From positions 434,001 to 498,000 of the forward strand of contig CBDCQQ010000005.1 in NCBI GenBank assembly GCA_965220665.1: a DNA stretch of 64,000 bases, given 5' to 3'. The notes under the pieces are model-generated. The model saw only the letters and a program-made list of their open reading frames with translations, ran no database searches and was not told the origin of the DNA. Shown piece by piece: positions 37,881-46,736 of the stretch (positions are counted from its first letter, which is position 1; every line of letters begins with the position of its first letter). Made by a program: the position numbers and the translations under genes. This stretch comes from JAJDZL01 sp965220665. GTDB lineage: Bacteria; Pseudomonadota; Gammaproteobacteria; Arenicellales; JAJDZL01.

Positions 37881-39044
37881 TCATCTCCTGATTTTGCGAC
37901 GTAATATTTCGATTGCCTCGTCCATCGTTTCTGCATGTTCAATGGGGACGCGGTAGTTCTTCAGCAGCGTCAGTCCGTGTTCGCGTTTAGTGCCAGCAAA
38001 TCTAACAACAATGGGGCAGCGAATTTTCTCCTGCATGTGAACGGTAATCAACCCTTCTGCAATCGTATCACAGTGTGTCAGACCGCCTCCCACCGCGTTG
38101 ACGAAAAGTGCATCAAGCGATGCACCCTGCAAAACTGTCTGACACGCATTTGCGACATCCTGTCGGGTTGCAATTGGTGGCAGATCCAGAAAATTAGCGG
38201 GCTCAAGCTGATGCAGTTTCAACAGGTCCATTGTCGCCAGTGCTAATCCGGCTCCACCAACCAAAAGTCCGATATTTCCATCCAGTTGCACGTAGTTGAA
38301 GCCGCTTTGGGCGCGAAAATGACGGTCATGCAATCGATTGCGTTCCCGAATTTCTGAGTATTCGTCGTGTCGAAAGAGTGCGTTGTCATCGATTTCCATT
38401 TTGACATCCAGTGTCGCCAAACGGTTTTCTTCGACGACGGCCAGTGGATTCAGTTCAATCGACAACGCATCCAGTTCATTCACTGCCCGATGCAAATTGC
38501 AGCAGGTATCGACATAAACTTTTGCGAGTTCACCACTCAGATCCATTTTGTCCGTCAACTCAAGCAAAACTGCTTCATCAGGGGCTTCATCGACGGATAA
38601 ACCAAGTCGATGCAGTGTGTCAGGGGAATCCTCCAGTGCAGTTTCAATTCCAGTTCCGCCGCGCTGCGATGCCAGCAACACCATTTCGCGCTGATAGCGG
38701 TCAAGAAGAATGGCAAGATAGAGTTCGCGTTCAATATTCACCGCCTGTTCAACGTAGACGGTATTCACTTTTATTCCATCCGTACCGGTTTGGGGAGTAA
38801 CCAAAGTGCTACCCAACAAATTCCTGGTTTCTTTTTCCACATCAGTGGCGCTCCCTGCTTTCCTGATACCGCCAAACCGTCCTCGATCGCCAGCCAGAAT
38901 CTGCGCCTTAACCACCCAGTTGTCACCGGGCAAACGCTCTGCGTGTGCTCGCGCTTCTCCTGCAGAGTGAGCAACTTCACCATCTGGAAAGAAAAATCCG
39001 AATTTCTTTAGAAGTTTCTTTGCTTGATACTCATGAACAAACAT
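37881..39044 (-). CDS. divergent succinyl-CoA synthetase beta-like subunit
   Basis: 387 residues, clearly homologous to the canonical beta (MFVHEYQAKKLL, VVKAQILAGDRGRFGG, LNPLAVV) but altered at conserved loops: ANFLDIGGGA is ANFLDLPPIA, and NIFGGIMRCD is NAVGGGLTHCD. These loops line the active site in the family, so a changed acid substrate is likely. First gene of the four-gene sucCD-like array; operator copy 3 lies about 160 bp upstream. Confidence 0.82.
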   Translation of the reverse strand: MFVHEYQAKKLLKKFGFFFPDGEVAHSAGEARAHAERLPGDNWVVKAQILAGDRGRFGGIRKAGSATDVEKETRNLLGSTLVTPQTGTDGIKVNTVYVEQAVNIERELYLAILLDRYQREMVLLASQRGGTGIETALEDSPDTLHRLGLSVDEAPDEAVLLELTDKMDLSGELAKVYVDTCCNLHRAVNELDALSIELNPLAVVEENRLATLDVKMEIDDNALFRHDEYSEIRERNRLHDRHFRAQSGFNYVQLDGNIGLLVGGAGLALATMDLLKLHQLEPANFLDLPPIATRQDVANACQTVLQGASLDALFVNAVGGGLTHCDTIAEGLITVHMQEKIRCPIVVRFAGTKREHGLTLLKNYRVPIEHAETMDEAIEILRRKIRR

Positions 39045-39203
39045 CTGTCAGCTCAGCCAATAGGTACCAGTTTGGGTATGTAACGGAATCTCATTGTAAA
39101 CGACGCGCAGACCCTTATATTGCGTTTGAATTTTGAGTATTATTCTTGATTCACCAAATACGCTGCTGAAGGTCGGAATTTGCCGGAGAAATCAAGGTGA
39201 TAG

Positions 39204-39237
39204 GTGGTATATCGTATACAATATACAACGTATTGTA
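39204..39237. promoter_or_regulatory. operator copy 3 (sucCD-like / transporter region)
   Basis: GTGGTATATCGTATACAATA (39204-39223) matches copies 1 and 2 in 18 of the first 21 positions. An overlapping inverted repeat TACAATA (39217-39223) / TATTGTA (39231-39237) may be a second half-site pair. The site lies in the 490-bp gap between divergent sucCD-like genes and the transporter operon. Confidence 0.6.
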
Positions 39238-39536
39238 AACTTGCGGTATGCTATGTGCACATCTCAGACAACAATGGCAGTTGCATTCAGTGAATGGACA
39301 ATGGCCGTAATGTCGCTGACACAAGTGCAGGTTGCTTCCGCATTTGTACCCTAAAACCGGTCGACTTCGTAAATTTGGCTGATCAAGGTGGAGGTGCGGA
39401 CAAAATGGCGCGATTGATGCAGACGATCACTGAAAAATACAATTCAATTTATTTTGTTTTACAATGCCTTTACTCGCGGCACTTGGTATGCCGCGTGCTA
39501 AACACAAAACAGTTCCCAAAACGAGGATATTTACTT

Positions 39537-40544
39537 ATGGTAACAATCATTTCAAAAATGAAAACGTCCGCCGTGCTCATCGCAGCCGTCGTCGTTACAT
39601 GCTTAGGACTGCAATCACCGGCAATGGCTGATTGGTCACCTAAGAAACCGATCGAGTTGATTATTATGGCTGGCGCGGGTGGTGGCGCAGACCAGATTGC
39701 GCGTTTGCTGCAGGGCTTGGCTGAACAGAAAGATCTGTCTCCGCGGCCGATCATTCCGATAAATAAGCCCGGGGGTTCAGGAGCTGAAGCTCTTCGTTAC
39801 CTTCAGGACAAAGCAGGAGACGACCACACCATTTTGGTTACGCTGAACAGTTTCTACACGACGCCTGTCATCCAGCAAGGTATTGGTGTCGATGTGTCAA
39901 ACTTCACGCCAATCGGTCGTATGGCCGTTGACAATTTCGTGCTTTGGGTGAACAGCGGGCGCGACGATATTACTGATCTTGACAGTTATATAGCAGCTGT
40001 CAAAGCAGCTGGCAACACCTGGAAAGTCGGCGGAACCGGAACCGGCCAGGAAGACTCGATCTTGACCGCCATGATGGAAAAAGAATTTGGATACGACGTA
40101 ACCTATATTCCTTTCCCCGGAGGTGGGACCGTAGCGAAAAACCTGGTTGGTAATCATGTTGATTCAACCGTCAACAACCCAGCTGAACAAAACGAATTCT
40201 ATCGAGCTGGTGAGACCAAGCCAATTGTTCAGTTCACAGCAGAACGCCTTCCTGCGTATCCTGATGTTCCTACCGCGAAAGAGCTTGGTGTGGACATGCA
40301 ATACTACATGCAACGCTCCATCAACGGTCCTCCGGAAATGTCCAAGGAAGCACAGGACTGGTACATTGGTCTGTTTAAAGCCCTCTTCGATTCGGAAGAG
40401 TGGCAACAGTTCTGTACAGATGACGGGTTGGCATGTGATCAGTGGCTAGCAGGTGACGACCTCGGCACTTATCACCAGGAGCAAATCGCACTGCATAAGG
40501 ACTTGATTGAAACAGTCGGCGCATCCGCGATTACTGGCGAATAA
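39537..40544 (+). CDS. tctC: tripartite tricarboxylate transporter, periplasmic binding protein (TctC)
   Basis: 335 residues from ATG 39537 (GAGGA at 39523-39527). Signal peptide ending near SPAMA-DWSP. Bug/TctC fold with the ligand-loop signature PIELIIMAGAGGGADQIARL. These proteins bind carboxylates (citrate, dicarboxylates, aromatic acids) and hand them to TctAB. The ligand cannot be read. It is followed by a stable hairpin and then tctB and tctA. Confidence 0.9.
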   Translation: MVTIISKMKTSAVLIAAVVVTCLGLQSPAMADWSPKKPIELIIMAGAGGGADQIARLLQGLAEQKDLSPRPIIPINKPGGSGAEALRYLQDKAGDDHTILVTLNSFYTTPVIQQGIGVDVSNFTPIGRMAVDNFVLWVNSGRDDITDLDSYIAAVKAAGNTWKVGGTGTGQEDSILTAMMEKEFGYDVTYIPFPGGGTVAKNLVGNHVDSTVNNPAEQNEFYRAGETKPIVQFTAERLPAYPDVPTAKELGVDMQYYMQRSINGPPEMSKEAQDWYIGLFKALFDSEEWQQFCTDDGLACDQWLAGDDLGTYHQEQIALHKDLIETVGASAITGE

Positions 40545-40568
40545 CTCGCTCAAACCATACTTCAAAGC

Positions 40569-40598
40569 TACCGGTGCGACGTTTGCGTCGTGCCGGTA
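40569..40598 (+). other. intercistronic hairpin between tctC and tctB
   Basis: Thirteen paired positions (40569-40581 with 40586-40598, two of them G-T wobbles) around a TTTG tetraloop; no T run. Such structures after binding-protein genes typically protect the 5' message, allowing more binding protein than permease. Confidence 0.55.
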
Positions 40599-40699
40599 AG
40601 CGGTACTTGGTAACAGTTCTGGATGAATGCGACTTGGATTGGTTTGCTCAAAATTCAGACTTTCCAAACCCGGAACAGCAGAACTAAACTGAGTGGTAA

Positions 40700-41212
40700 G
40701 TGACAATGACAGTTCGTACCGCAGAACTCTTAATCGCTATATTGCTGGCGCTCTGCTCAATTGGATTGATGATCAAGAGCGCCGAACTTCGTATCGATTG
40801 GGTACCCGAACGTGGACCGGGATCAGGTGCCTGGCCATTCTGGCTATCGACGGGTATGCTGCTTGCGTGCTTGGCTACGATAGTGCGATGGTTTCGAAAA
40901 GTAACCCCGGAATCGACCAACCTTGATCTGTTTATGACACGTGAAACTGTTCTGTTGGTTGGGATTTCGGCTGGATCTATTGTTTTTCTACTGGTTGTGA
41001 CACACCTGCTCGGCATCTACGTCGCACTTTTTCTGTTTCTTCTATTCTATTTGAAGTTTGTCGGCCGACACTCCTGGCTGGTAACAGTCACAATGATGAT
41101 CGTGGTCCCAATCTTCATTTTCTGCCTGTTTGAATGGGCATTGAAGATTCCACTTCCCAAATCGATTTCAGAACCTTTGTTCTATCCAATTTACGACTTG
41201 ATGTATTCGTAA
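40700..41212 (+). CDS. tctB: tripartite tricarboxylate transporter small membrane subunit (TctB)
   Basis: 170 residues with about four hydrophobic helices (AELLIAILLALCSIGLMI; VLLVGISAGSIVFLLVVTHLL; a third and a fourth near the C-terminus), the usual size and pattern of TctB. It partners with TctA to form the permease. Located between tctC and tctA in the common order. Confidence 0.88.
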   Translation: MTMTVRTAELLIAILLALCSIGLMIKSAELRIDWVPERGPGSGAWPFWLSTGMLLACLATIVRWFRKVTPESTNLDLFMTRETVLLVGISAGSIVFLLVVTHLLGIYVALFLFLLFYLKFVGRHSWLVTVTMMIVVPIFIFCLFEWALKIPLPKSISEPLFYPIYDLMYS

Positions 41213-41362
41213 AACTCCAATTGAGATGCGTCAGTAACCAAGATTTGTCGCAACAGTCGATTCTTCTATAGGCAGCACCGATATCGGAACTTATGGATTA
41301 GCAACAATTTTCACAGAAAGTAAGAATATTCAACTTCAATCTAAGTCGCACCTGATCTAGCA

Positions 41363-42886
41363 ATGGAAGAAATTGTCCTGCATTTAATTGGTGGGCTGGC
41401 GGAGGCGATGCAGCCGCTCAATCTGACAATGATTATTGTTGGCTGTACCCTGGGGCTGCTGATTGGCGCGATGCCGGGGCTCGGGTCGGTAAACGGCGTT
41501 GCAATTCTATTGCCAATTACATTTCTGGTGCCTCCGACAGCAGCAATTATTTTCCTCGCTGCAATCTATTACGGTGCGATGTATGGAGGCGCTATCAGTT
41601 CAATTACTCTGGGAATTCCAGGTGCTTCAACTGCGGTAGCAACAGTTTTTGATGGCCGACCTCTGGCACAGGCGGGGCATGCTGACAAGGCATTAACAGC
41701 TGCTGCTGTTGCATCGTTCGTGGGCGGTACGATTTCAGTCGTGCTATTCACCGCGTTCGCACCGCCTTTGGCATCTTTCGCACTCAAGTTTGGTCCACCT
41801 GAAGAATTCGCACTCATGGTTTTGGCCTTTGCGACATTTATCGGCCTTGGTGGAGATGACATTCCCAAAACCGTGTTCTCCATCCTGATCGGACTGGTGA
41901 TGGCTTCCGTTGGACTGGATATCATCTCAGGTCAGCCGAGGCTGATCTTCGGTGATATCGATGGTTTTCTCCATGGAATCAACTTTTTGGTGCTTGCGAT
42001 TGGCATCTACGGTATCGGTGAAATGCTCTGGACCCTTGAAACTACCAAAGGCGAGGTAATGGTTCATAAGGTGACCATTTCCTGGCAGCGGATGAAACAC
42101 AATTTCAAGGACATCAGGAATTACATCAAGACGACAAGTATGGGTTCAGCCTTGGGGTATTTTGTCGGAACCCTACCGGCGGCAGGCGCTACCCCAGCAT
42201 CACTTATGTCTTACGGTCTTGCGAAAACCTTCAGCAAAGATCCGGACAGTTTTGGTAAGGGGAATATTTCCGGTGTCGCTGCACCGGAAGCAGCCAACAA
42301 CGCTGCCTCGACTGGTTCCATGCTGCCGATGATTACGTTGGGAATTCCCGGATCTCCGACGACCGCGATTCTGCTCGGCGGCATGATTATCTGGGGGCTA
42401 CGGCCAGGACCCCTTTTGTTTACTGAAAACCCGGAATTCGTCTGGGGTCTGATCGGGTCGCTGTACATTGCAAATTTTGCTACGCTACTGATCAATCTGG
42501 CGTTCATCCCGATATTCGTCAAGATTCTTACGCTGCCCTTCAGCATTCTCGCACCGGTGATATACATACTGTGCGTAGTCGGAGGCTATGCACCTACCCA
42601 AACCATGCATGACGTATGGCTGATGCTGCTCTTTGGAGTTGTCGGTTATTTGCTCAGGAAACTCAATTATCCGGTCGCTCCCGCTGTCCTGGCAATCGTG
42701 CTCGGGCCTCTTGCTGAACGCTCATTGCGACAGTCTCTGCTGGGTTCTCATGGCGATGTCAGCATTTTCCTCACCCGCCCCATTTCTGCGGTCTGTATTG
42801 CAATTGCCATCGCATTAATCTGCTATCCCATGGTGCAAAAACTGCAAAGACGCCGACGCGCAGATGCTGGAAAGGGCTCGGAATGA
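41363..42886 (+). CDS. tctA: tripartite tricarboxylate transporter large permease (TctA)
   Basis: 507 residues, about 12 membrane segments. Family signatures: GAMPGLGSVNGVAILLPITF and the glycine-rich YYGAMYGGAISSITLGIPG loop, repeated in the second half as LPMITLGIPGSPTTAILLGG. Secondary carrier driven by an ion gradient, dependent on TctC. A decayed relative lies 860 bp downstream. Confidence 0.92.
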   Translation: MEEIVLHLIGGLAEAMQPLNLTMIIVGCTLGLLIGAMPGLGSVNGVAILLPITFLVPPTAAIIFLAAIYYGAMYGGAISSITLGIPGASTAVATVFDGRPLAQAGHADKALTAAAVASFVGGTISVVLFTAFAPPLASFALKFGPPEEFALMVLAFATFIGLGGDDIPKTVFSILIGLVMASVGLDIISGQPRLIFGDIDGFLHGINFLVLAIGIYGIGEMLWTLETTKGEVMVHKVTISWQRMKHNFKDIRNYIKTTSMGSALGYFVGTLPAAGATPASLMSYGLAKTFSKDPDSFGKGNISGVAAPEAANNAASTGSMLPMITLGIPGSPTTAILLGGMIIWGLRPGPLLFTENPEFVWGLIGSLYIANFATLLINLAFIPIFVKILTLPFSILAPVIYILCVVGGYAPTQTMHDVWLMLLFGVVGYLLRKLNYPVAPAVLAIVLGPLAERSLRQSLLGSHGDVSIFLTRPISAVCIAIAIALICYPMVQKLQRRRRADAGKGSE

Positions 42887-43090
42887 CAATGGGCACCTGT
42901 AACTACTGAGTCTCATCCTACCGGAAGCTCTATCTGAATGACTACGATACCTTGAAATCGCTCACCGACACCAAGTTCGTACAAATACCAGTCGAATCGA
43001 TGGTAAAGAGGATATTCCGGAATGGTATTTTTAAGACGGTATCGTGTTTTTTTTGAAGAGATTGTCGTTGGATTGTGCCTACCTCACCGT

Positions 43091-43138
43091 GACTTTCGGC
43101 GGCACTTTACGCAGGAACATGCACGACTGCCGAAAGTC
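43091..43138. repeat. 10-bp inverted repeat with a 28-bp loop
   Basis: GACTTTCGGC (43091-43100) and GCCGAAAGTC (43129-43138) are perfect complements. They lie in the 350-bp gene-free stretch after tctA (42887-43236). They could be a structured transcript end or the ends of a small inserted element. Confidence 0.4.
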
Positions 43139-43236
43139 GATTAATGGAATCACTTCAGACTGAATTGATAGCTGGTAAGGTTCCGGTAGTGAGAATCTAC
43201 TCAGATACCAAGCGTTTGACTACAGATAACGCGTGA

Positions 43237-43644
43237 CTACGGCGCGGCATTTGCCAGCCAAAATTCGAATGTCCAAGCAGTCAAATAATAGACCAGTAAA
43301 ACCTGCGCCAGCAACATGGCCGTTCCAGTCCAACGAATCATGGCTACTTGCGCGGCACTGAGTTCTTTGTTGCTGTGAGAAACAACTATCGCTGCAATAC
43401 CCTGATGCAGACGGGTAGACAATGCGCCGATGACAGCACCCGAGACAATCAGGCCACAAATCAAAAATGCAAGTCCTCCCCAATCAAAGAGGTTTTGCCA
43501 GGCACTGTTTTGCCAAGTTAGAAAGAAGGTAACACCAAGAAATACCATAGCGGCAAAATTCAAAACCAACCGCTTTGCAGCAGAAGAGACAAACTGTTTG
43601 GGCAAGTGAGTCAATGGAAGATTGCTGTAACAAATGGTTCGCAT
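43237..43644 (-). CDS. small membrane protein, unknown function
   Basis: 135 residues from ATG 43644, with GGGAG about 10 bp upstream. Three or four hydrophobic segments (LNFAAMVFLGVTFFLTW, GGLAFLICGLIVSGAVIG, MLLAQVLLVYYLTAWTF). I do not recognise it. It lies antisense between tctA and the TctA relic, in a stretch that looks rearranged. Confidence 0.5.
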   Translation of the reverse strand: MRTICYSNLPLTHLPKQFVSSAAKRLVLNFAAMVFLGVTFFLTWQNSAWQNLFDWGGLAFLICGLIVSGAVIGALSTRLHQGIAAIVVSHSNKELSAAQVAMIRWTGTAMLLAQVLLVYYLTAWTFEFWLANAAP

Positions 43645-43715
43645 TGTAACGAATACTCCCAATATAACATGAGAACATCCTGACCTTCAGCCGGGTTGGT
43701 ACCTTGACAAGATAG

Positions 43716-43940
43716 CAAGACAAACTGCTTTCCTTATCTGTCACTTGGGAAGTCTGTGGTGTTGTAATTCTGCTGCTAATGACCTTCCTTGTATCGCCGA
43801 CATCCGCACTCATTTATCTCGCTGCCATATACTACGGTGCCACGTATGGTGGTGCGATTAGCTCATTCATGCTACGCGAAATATTTCTGCTGATACTGCC
43901 GCTCATTCGACTGATCCAGAATAAACGTGAGCAGCGGTAG
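43716..43940 (+). pseudogene. relic of a second TctA permease (internal deletion)
   Basis: The frame ending at TAG 43938 encodes EVCGVVILLLMTFLVSPTSA, then LIYLAAIYYGATYGGAISSF. This aligns residue by residue with the N-terminal region of the intact TctA at 41363 (VNGVAILLPITFLVPPTAA...). It then jumps to a hydrophobic tail ending LIRLIQNKREQR, like a TctA C-terminus. So most of the gene has been deleted, roughly in frame. It differs from the intact copy at many positions, hence from a different transporter, not a recent duplicate. Confidence 0.7.
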
Positions 43941-43985
43941 TATTGTGTGTGATATGGTGATGGAAACAAATTCGTCGATCTGTTT

Positions 43986-45986
43986 ATGTCTACGCAAAAT
44001 ACCTCGTTCAAGCACCTGTTCCGTCCAATCGACGTTGGACACAAAACACTCAAACATCGGCTGAATTTTGGCGCTCATACCGCCAATATGGCAGTTGACG
44101 GACTGCCAGGCGAAAGGCATCACGGCTATTATCTCGAGCGAGCCATCGGCGGCGCGGCAATGATCGTGGTCGAACCGGTTCCAGTACACGGTCCTGCGAT
44201 TTTGACGCGGGGCAACTTTCGCCACAGCGATGATTCAGTCATTCCCCATTTTCGCAGGATAACCGACAGCTGTCATGAGTACGGTACCGTGATGATTCAG
44301 CAGCTATACCATGTCGGACAACACGGTGACTGGGATAACTCATTTCTGCCAAACTGGTCTCCGTCAGGGCTACCTTCCATGCACGATCATGATGGCAGCA
44401 TGGCGATGTCCAAACATCAGATTGATGAGGTGATTGAGGCTTTTGTCGCGTCTGCGGTTCGTGCCAAAAAAGCGGGATTTGACGGCTGTGAATTGATGGC
44501 CGCCTACAATGCCATCATTGAACAGTTCTGGTCCCCGTTCAATAACCGTCGAGAAGACTGCTACGGTGGTTCCTTTGATAATCGTATGCGATTTTCGACC
44601 CAACTGCTCAGCGCCATGCGAAATGCCGTCGGCAACGATTTCATCATCGGGGTCTGCACCAGTTATGACCCGGTCGTACCCGATATTCTGCCAATGGAGG
44701 CCATGCAGGAAATTGTCGCCTATCACGACTCTCGAGGATTGTTTGATTACGTAACCATCGGTACCGGTGGGTATTACAACTTTTACCTGATTATGCCGAC
44801 TGCCATGCACGAGGATCAAATTGGGATGCCTTTCGCTGCCAATATTCGTGAAGTGGTCAAACACGCAAAAGTGCAGGCGGAAAGTCACATTCGAACACCA
44901 GACGCCGCTGATTATGCGATCGGGTCTGGAGCTGCTGATATGGTGAGTATCGTTCGAGGTCAGATTGCTGATCCACATCTCGCCAATAAAGCCATGCAAG
45001 GGCGAGCAGAGGATATCCGACCTTGCCTTTCCTGCAATCAGATGTGCTTCGGACGGCGATTCAGGGATTACTGGATCAGCTGTCTGATCAACCCATCAGC
45101 CGGGCGTGAATACGAATGGGGTGGCGACCGTTTTAAAGAAGCAGAAGTTCAGAGGAAGATCCTGGTGGTCGGTGGTGGACCGGCTGGCTGTGAAGCCGCT
45201 CGCGTCGCGGCTGAGCGAGGCCACACAGTAACATTGGTTGAAGCATCCGGTCAACTTGGCGGACAATTTCGCCTCGCTGGAATGCAACCCAGGCGCGGAC
45301 AGATTCTGGACTACATCGACTGGTTTGAACGACAGCTAGACAGACTCGGGGTCGATGTACGTCTCAACACCCCATTCTTCACGGAAGATGTCGTTGAATT
45401 CGGGGCGGATGCGGTAATTCTTGCAACTGGATCGCTACCCTCAGATACTGGATATCAGCGTGGCATCCCGACGCGGGACGAATTACCCGGTATAAACCAA
45501 GATAACGTGTGGCACGCAGAAGATGTGATGAATCGCTCAGCGAAACTTGGCCAATCGGTACTGCTGTTGGACGACGTTGGTACCTGGAAGTCTCTTGGTA
45601 CCGCTTTATTTCTGGCGGAGAAAGGTCACTCGGTGTCGATCGTAACGCCTTATGCAGTCATTGGAAGGGAATTGGTGCGAACCGCAGCTGACTTCGCGGT
45701 TCGTGAGAAATTACGTCAGTATGGAGCCCAATTCTATCCCGAAACCGTGGTCATTGAATGGCAAGGCACAAGCGCCCGAGTTATGGATTTGCTGAATGGA
45801 TCGGAAACCGAAATGTCGTTCGACAGCCTGGTCCTCGCCACGGTTAACATTCCAGTGAATGATCTTGAACTGGAACTACGTCAGCAAACATTAGAATTTG
45901 AACTCCATGTCATCGGCGATTGTCTGTCACCCAGACAAGCACCAGCGGCAACCTATGAAGGCCGCAAAGTTAGCCTGCTGCTCTAA
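43986..45986 (+). CDS. OYE-type FMN/4Fe-4S/FAD oxidoreductase (trimethylamine dehydrogenase/DgcA-like)
   Basis: 666 residues. N-terminal old-yellow-enzyme barrel (about 1-340, FRPIDVGHKTLKHRLNFG start), a 4Fe-4S motif CLSCNQMC-x11-C near residue 350, and a C-terminal dinucleotide domain (ILVVGGGPAGCEAARVAAER). This is the layout of trimethylamine dehydrogenase, 2,4-dienoyl-CoA reductase, and the dimethylglycine or N-methylproline demethylases DgcA and StcD. With a methylated-amine-type MttB gene in the same island, oxidative N-demethylation is a good candidate, but the substrate is not proven. Confidence 0.82.
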   Translation: MSTQNTSFKHLFRPIDVGHKTLKHRLNFGAHTANMAVDGLPGERHHGYYLERAIGGAAMIVVEPVPVHGPAILTRGNFRHSDDSVIPHFRRITDSCHEYGTVMIQQLYHVGQHGDWDNSFLPNWSPSGLPSMHDHDGSMAMSKHQIDEVIEAFVASAVRAKKAGFDGCELMAAYNAIIEQFWSPFNNRREDCYGGSFDNRMRFSTQLLSAMRNAVGNDFIIGVCTSYDPVVPDILPMEAMQEIVAYHDSRGLFDYVTIGTGGYYNFYLIMPTAMHEDQIGMPFAANIREVVKHAKVQAESHIRTPDAADYAIGSGAADMVSIVRGQIADPHLANKAMQGRAEDIRPCLSCNQMCFGRRFRDYWISCLINPSAGREYEWGGDRFKEAEVQRKILVVGGGPAGCEAARVAAERGHTVTLVEASGQLGGQFRLAGMQPRRGQILDYIDWFERQLDRLGVDVRLNTPFFTEDVVEFGADAVILATGSLPSDTGYQRGIPTRDELPGINQDNVWHAEDVMNRSAKLGQSVLLLDDVGTWKSLGTALFLAEKGHSVSIVTPYAVIGRELVRTAADFAVREKLRQYGAQFYPETVVIEWQGTSARVMDLLNGSETEMSFDSLVLATVNIPVNDLELELRQQTLEFELHVIGDCLSPRQAPAATYEGRKVSLLL

Positions 45987-46027
45987 TATTCTTAGCTGGC
46001 ACTAAAAGAATTCAGTACCGTCAGCAA

Positions 46028-46561
46028 TCAGTTGGTGTAGTCTACGGGAATTGCAACGATCTTGACTTTAATCGTTGAACCCGGACGAGTGGGTACCGTC
46101 GCTCGGAAAACATGCCCTTGAAACTCATAATTTACAGAATAACCGCTCAACTTTTGAGTTTCGACTTTCCGCTCAACCGTTGTGCAACGGGTTTCCATTC
46201 GAGTTCCACCTTTTCCCTGCGCATTCTTTTTTTCAAGATCACTTGCAATCGAGGCACCTAAAAGCGCACCAATTACCGTACTCGACTTACTGTCATCGTC
46301 AATTTCTTTGCCAATAGCTCCGCCAAGAATGGCACCTAGCAACTCCGGTGTATCGGAACTAGTCGAACCACCAACACTCACTGCAACTTCTCGACACTCC
46401 TGAACCGGCTTCACTTCTGTCACTGTGACATACCGCTCGGAATAACCGAGAACGGGAACATCTATTTCATAGGTACCGGAAAATTCTGCCTGAGCACCGC
46501 CACTCAGCGCAACACCTGTCAGAGCCAGCATGCTGATCGCGAATCCAATTGTTTTCTTCAT
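46028..46561 (-). CDS. exported glycine-zipper protein
   Basis: 177 residues from ATG 46561. Signal peptide (SMLALTGVALSGGAQA). The middle has a glycine-zipper membrane-packing pattern (LLGAILGGAIGKEID...VIGALLGASIASDLE) as in 17-kDa antigen/SlyB-like envelope proteins, followed by a beta-rich tail. Probably a periplasmic or outer-membrane structural protein; there is no lipobox. Confidence 0.75.
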   Translation of the reverse strand: MKKTIGFAISMLALTGVALSGGAQAEFSGTYEIDVPVLGYSERYVTVTEVKPVQECREVAVSVGGSTSSDTPELLGAILGGAIGKEIDDDSKSSTVIGALLGASIASDLEKKNAQGKGGTRMETRCTTVERKVETQKLSGYSVNYEFQGHVFRATVPTRPGSTIKVKIVAIPVDYTN

Positions 46562-46736
46562 GATAATTTCCCTCAATTAAAGTAGAGATGCGACACTTTC
46601 GATGTCCAGCACCTTTCGCATTATAAAAAGACCTGCCAAAGTATGAAAATTTGATTAATCGCGACTGAAGCTACTTTATTGTGACCGAAACATTGGCTAT
46701 AGGTTCAGTTTTGTTGCGAGATATTTTCTGCCCTGA

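Noticed and set aside
39133..39354. Short open frame across operator copy 3
   Set aside because: Overlaps the operator, with no ribosome site or recognisable product.
39476..39494. Sigma-54-like GGCAC...TGC box before tctC
   Set aside because: It is a small hairpin (GCGGCA/TGCCGC), the -12 part is imperfect, and no enhancer site is visible.
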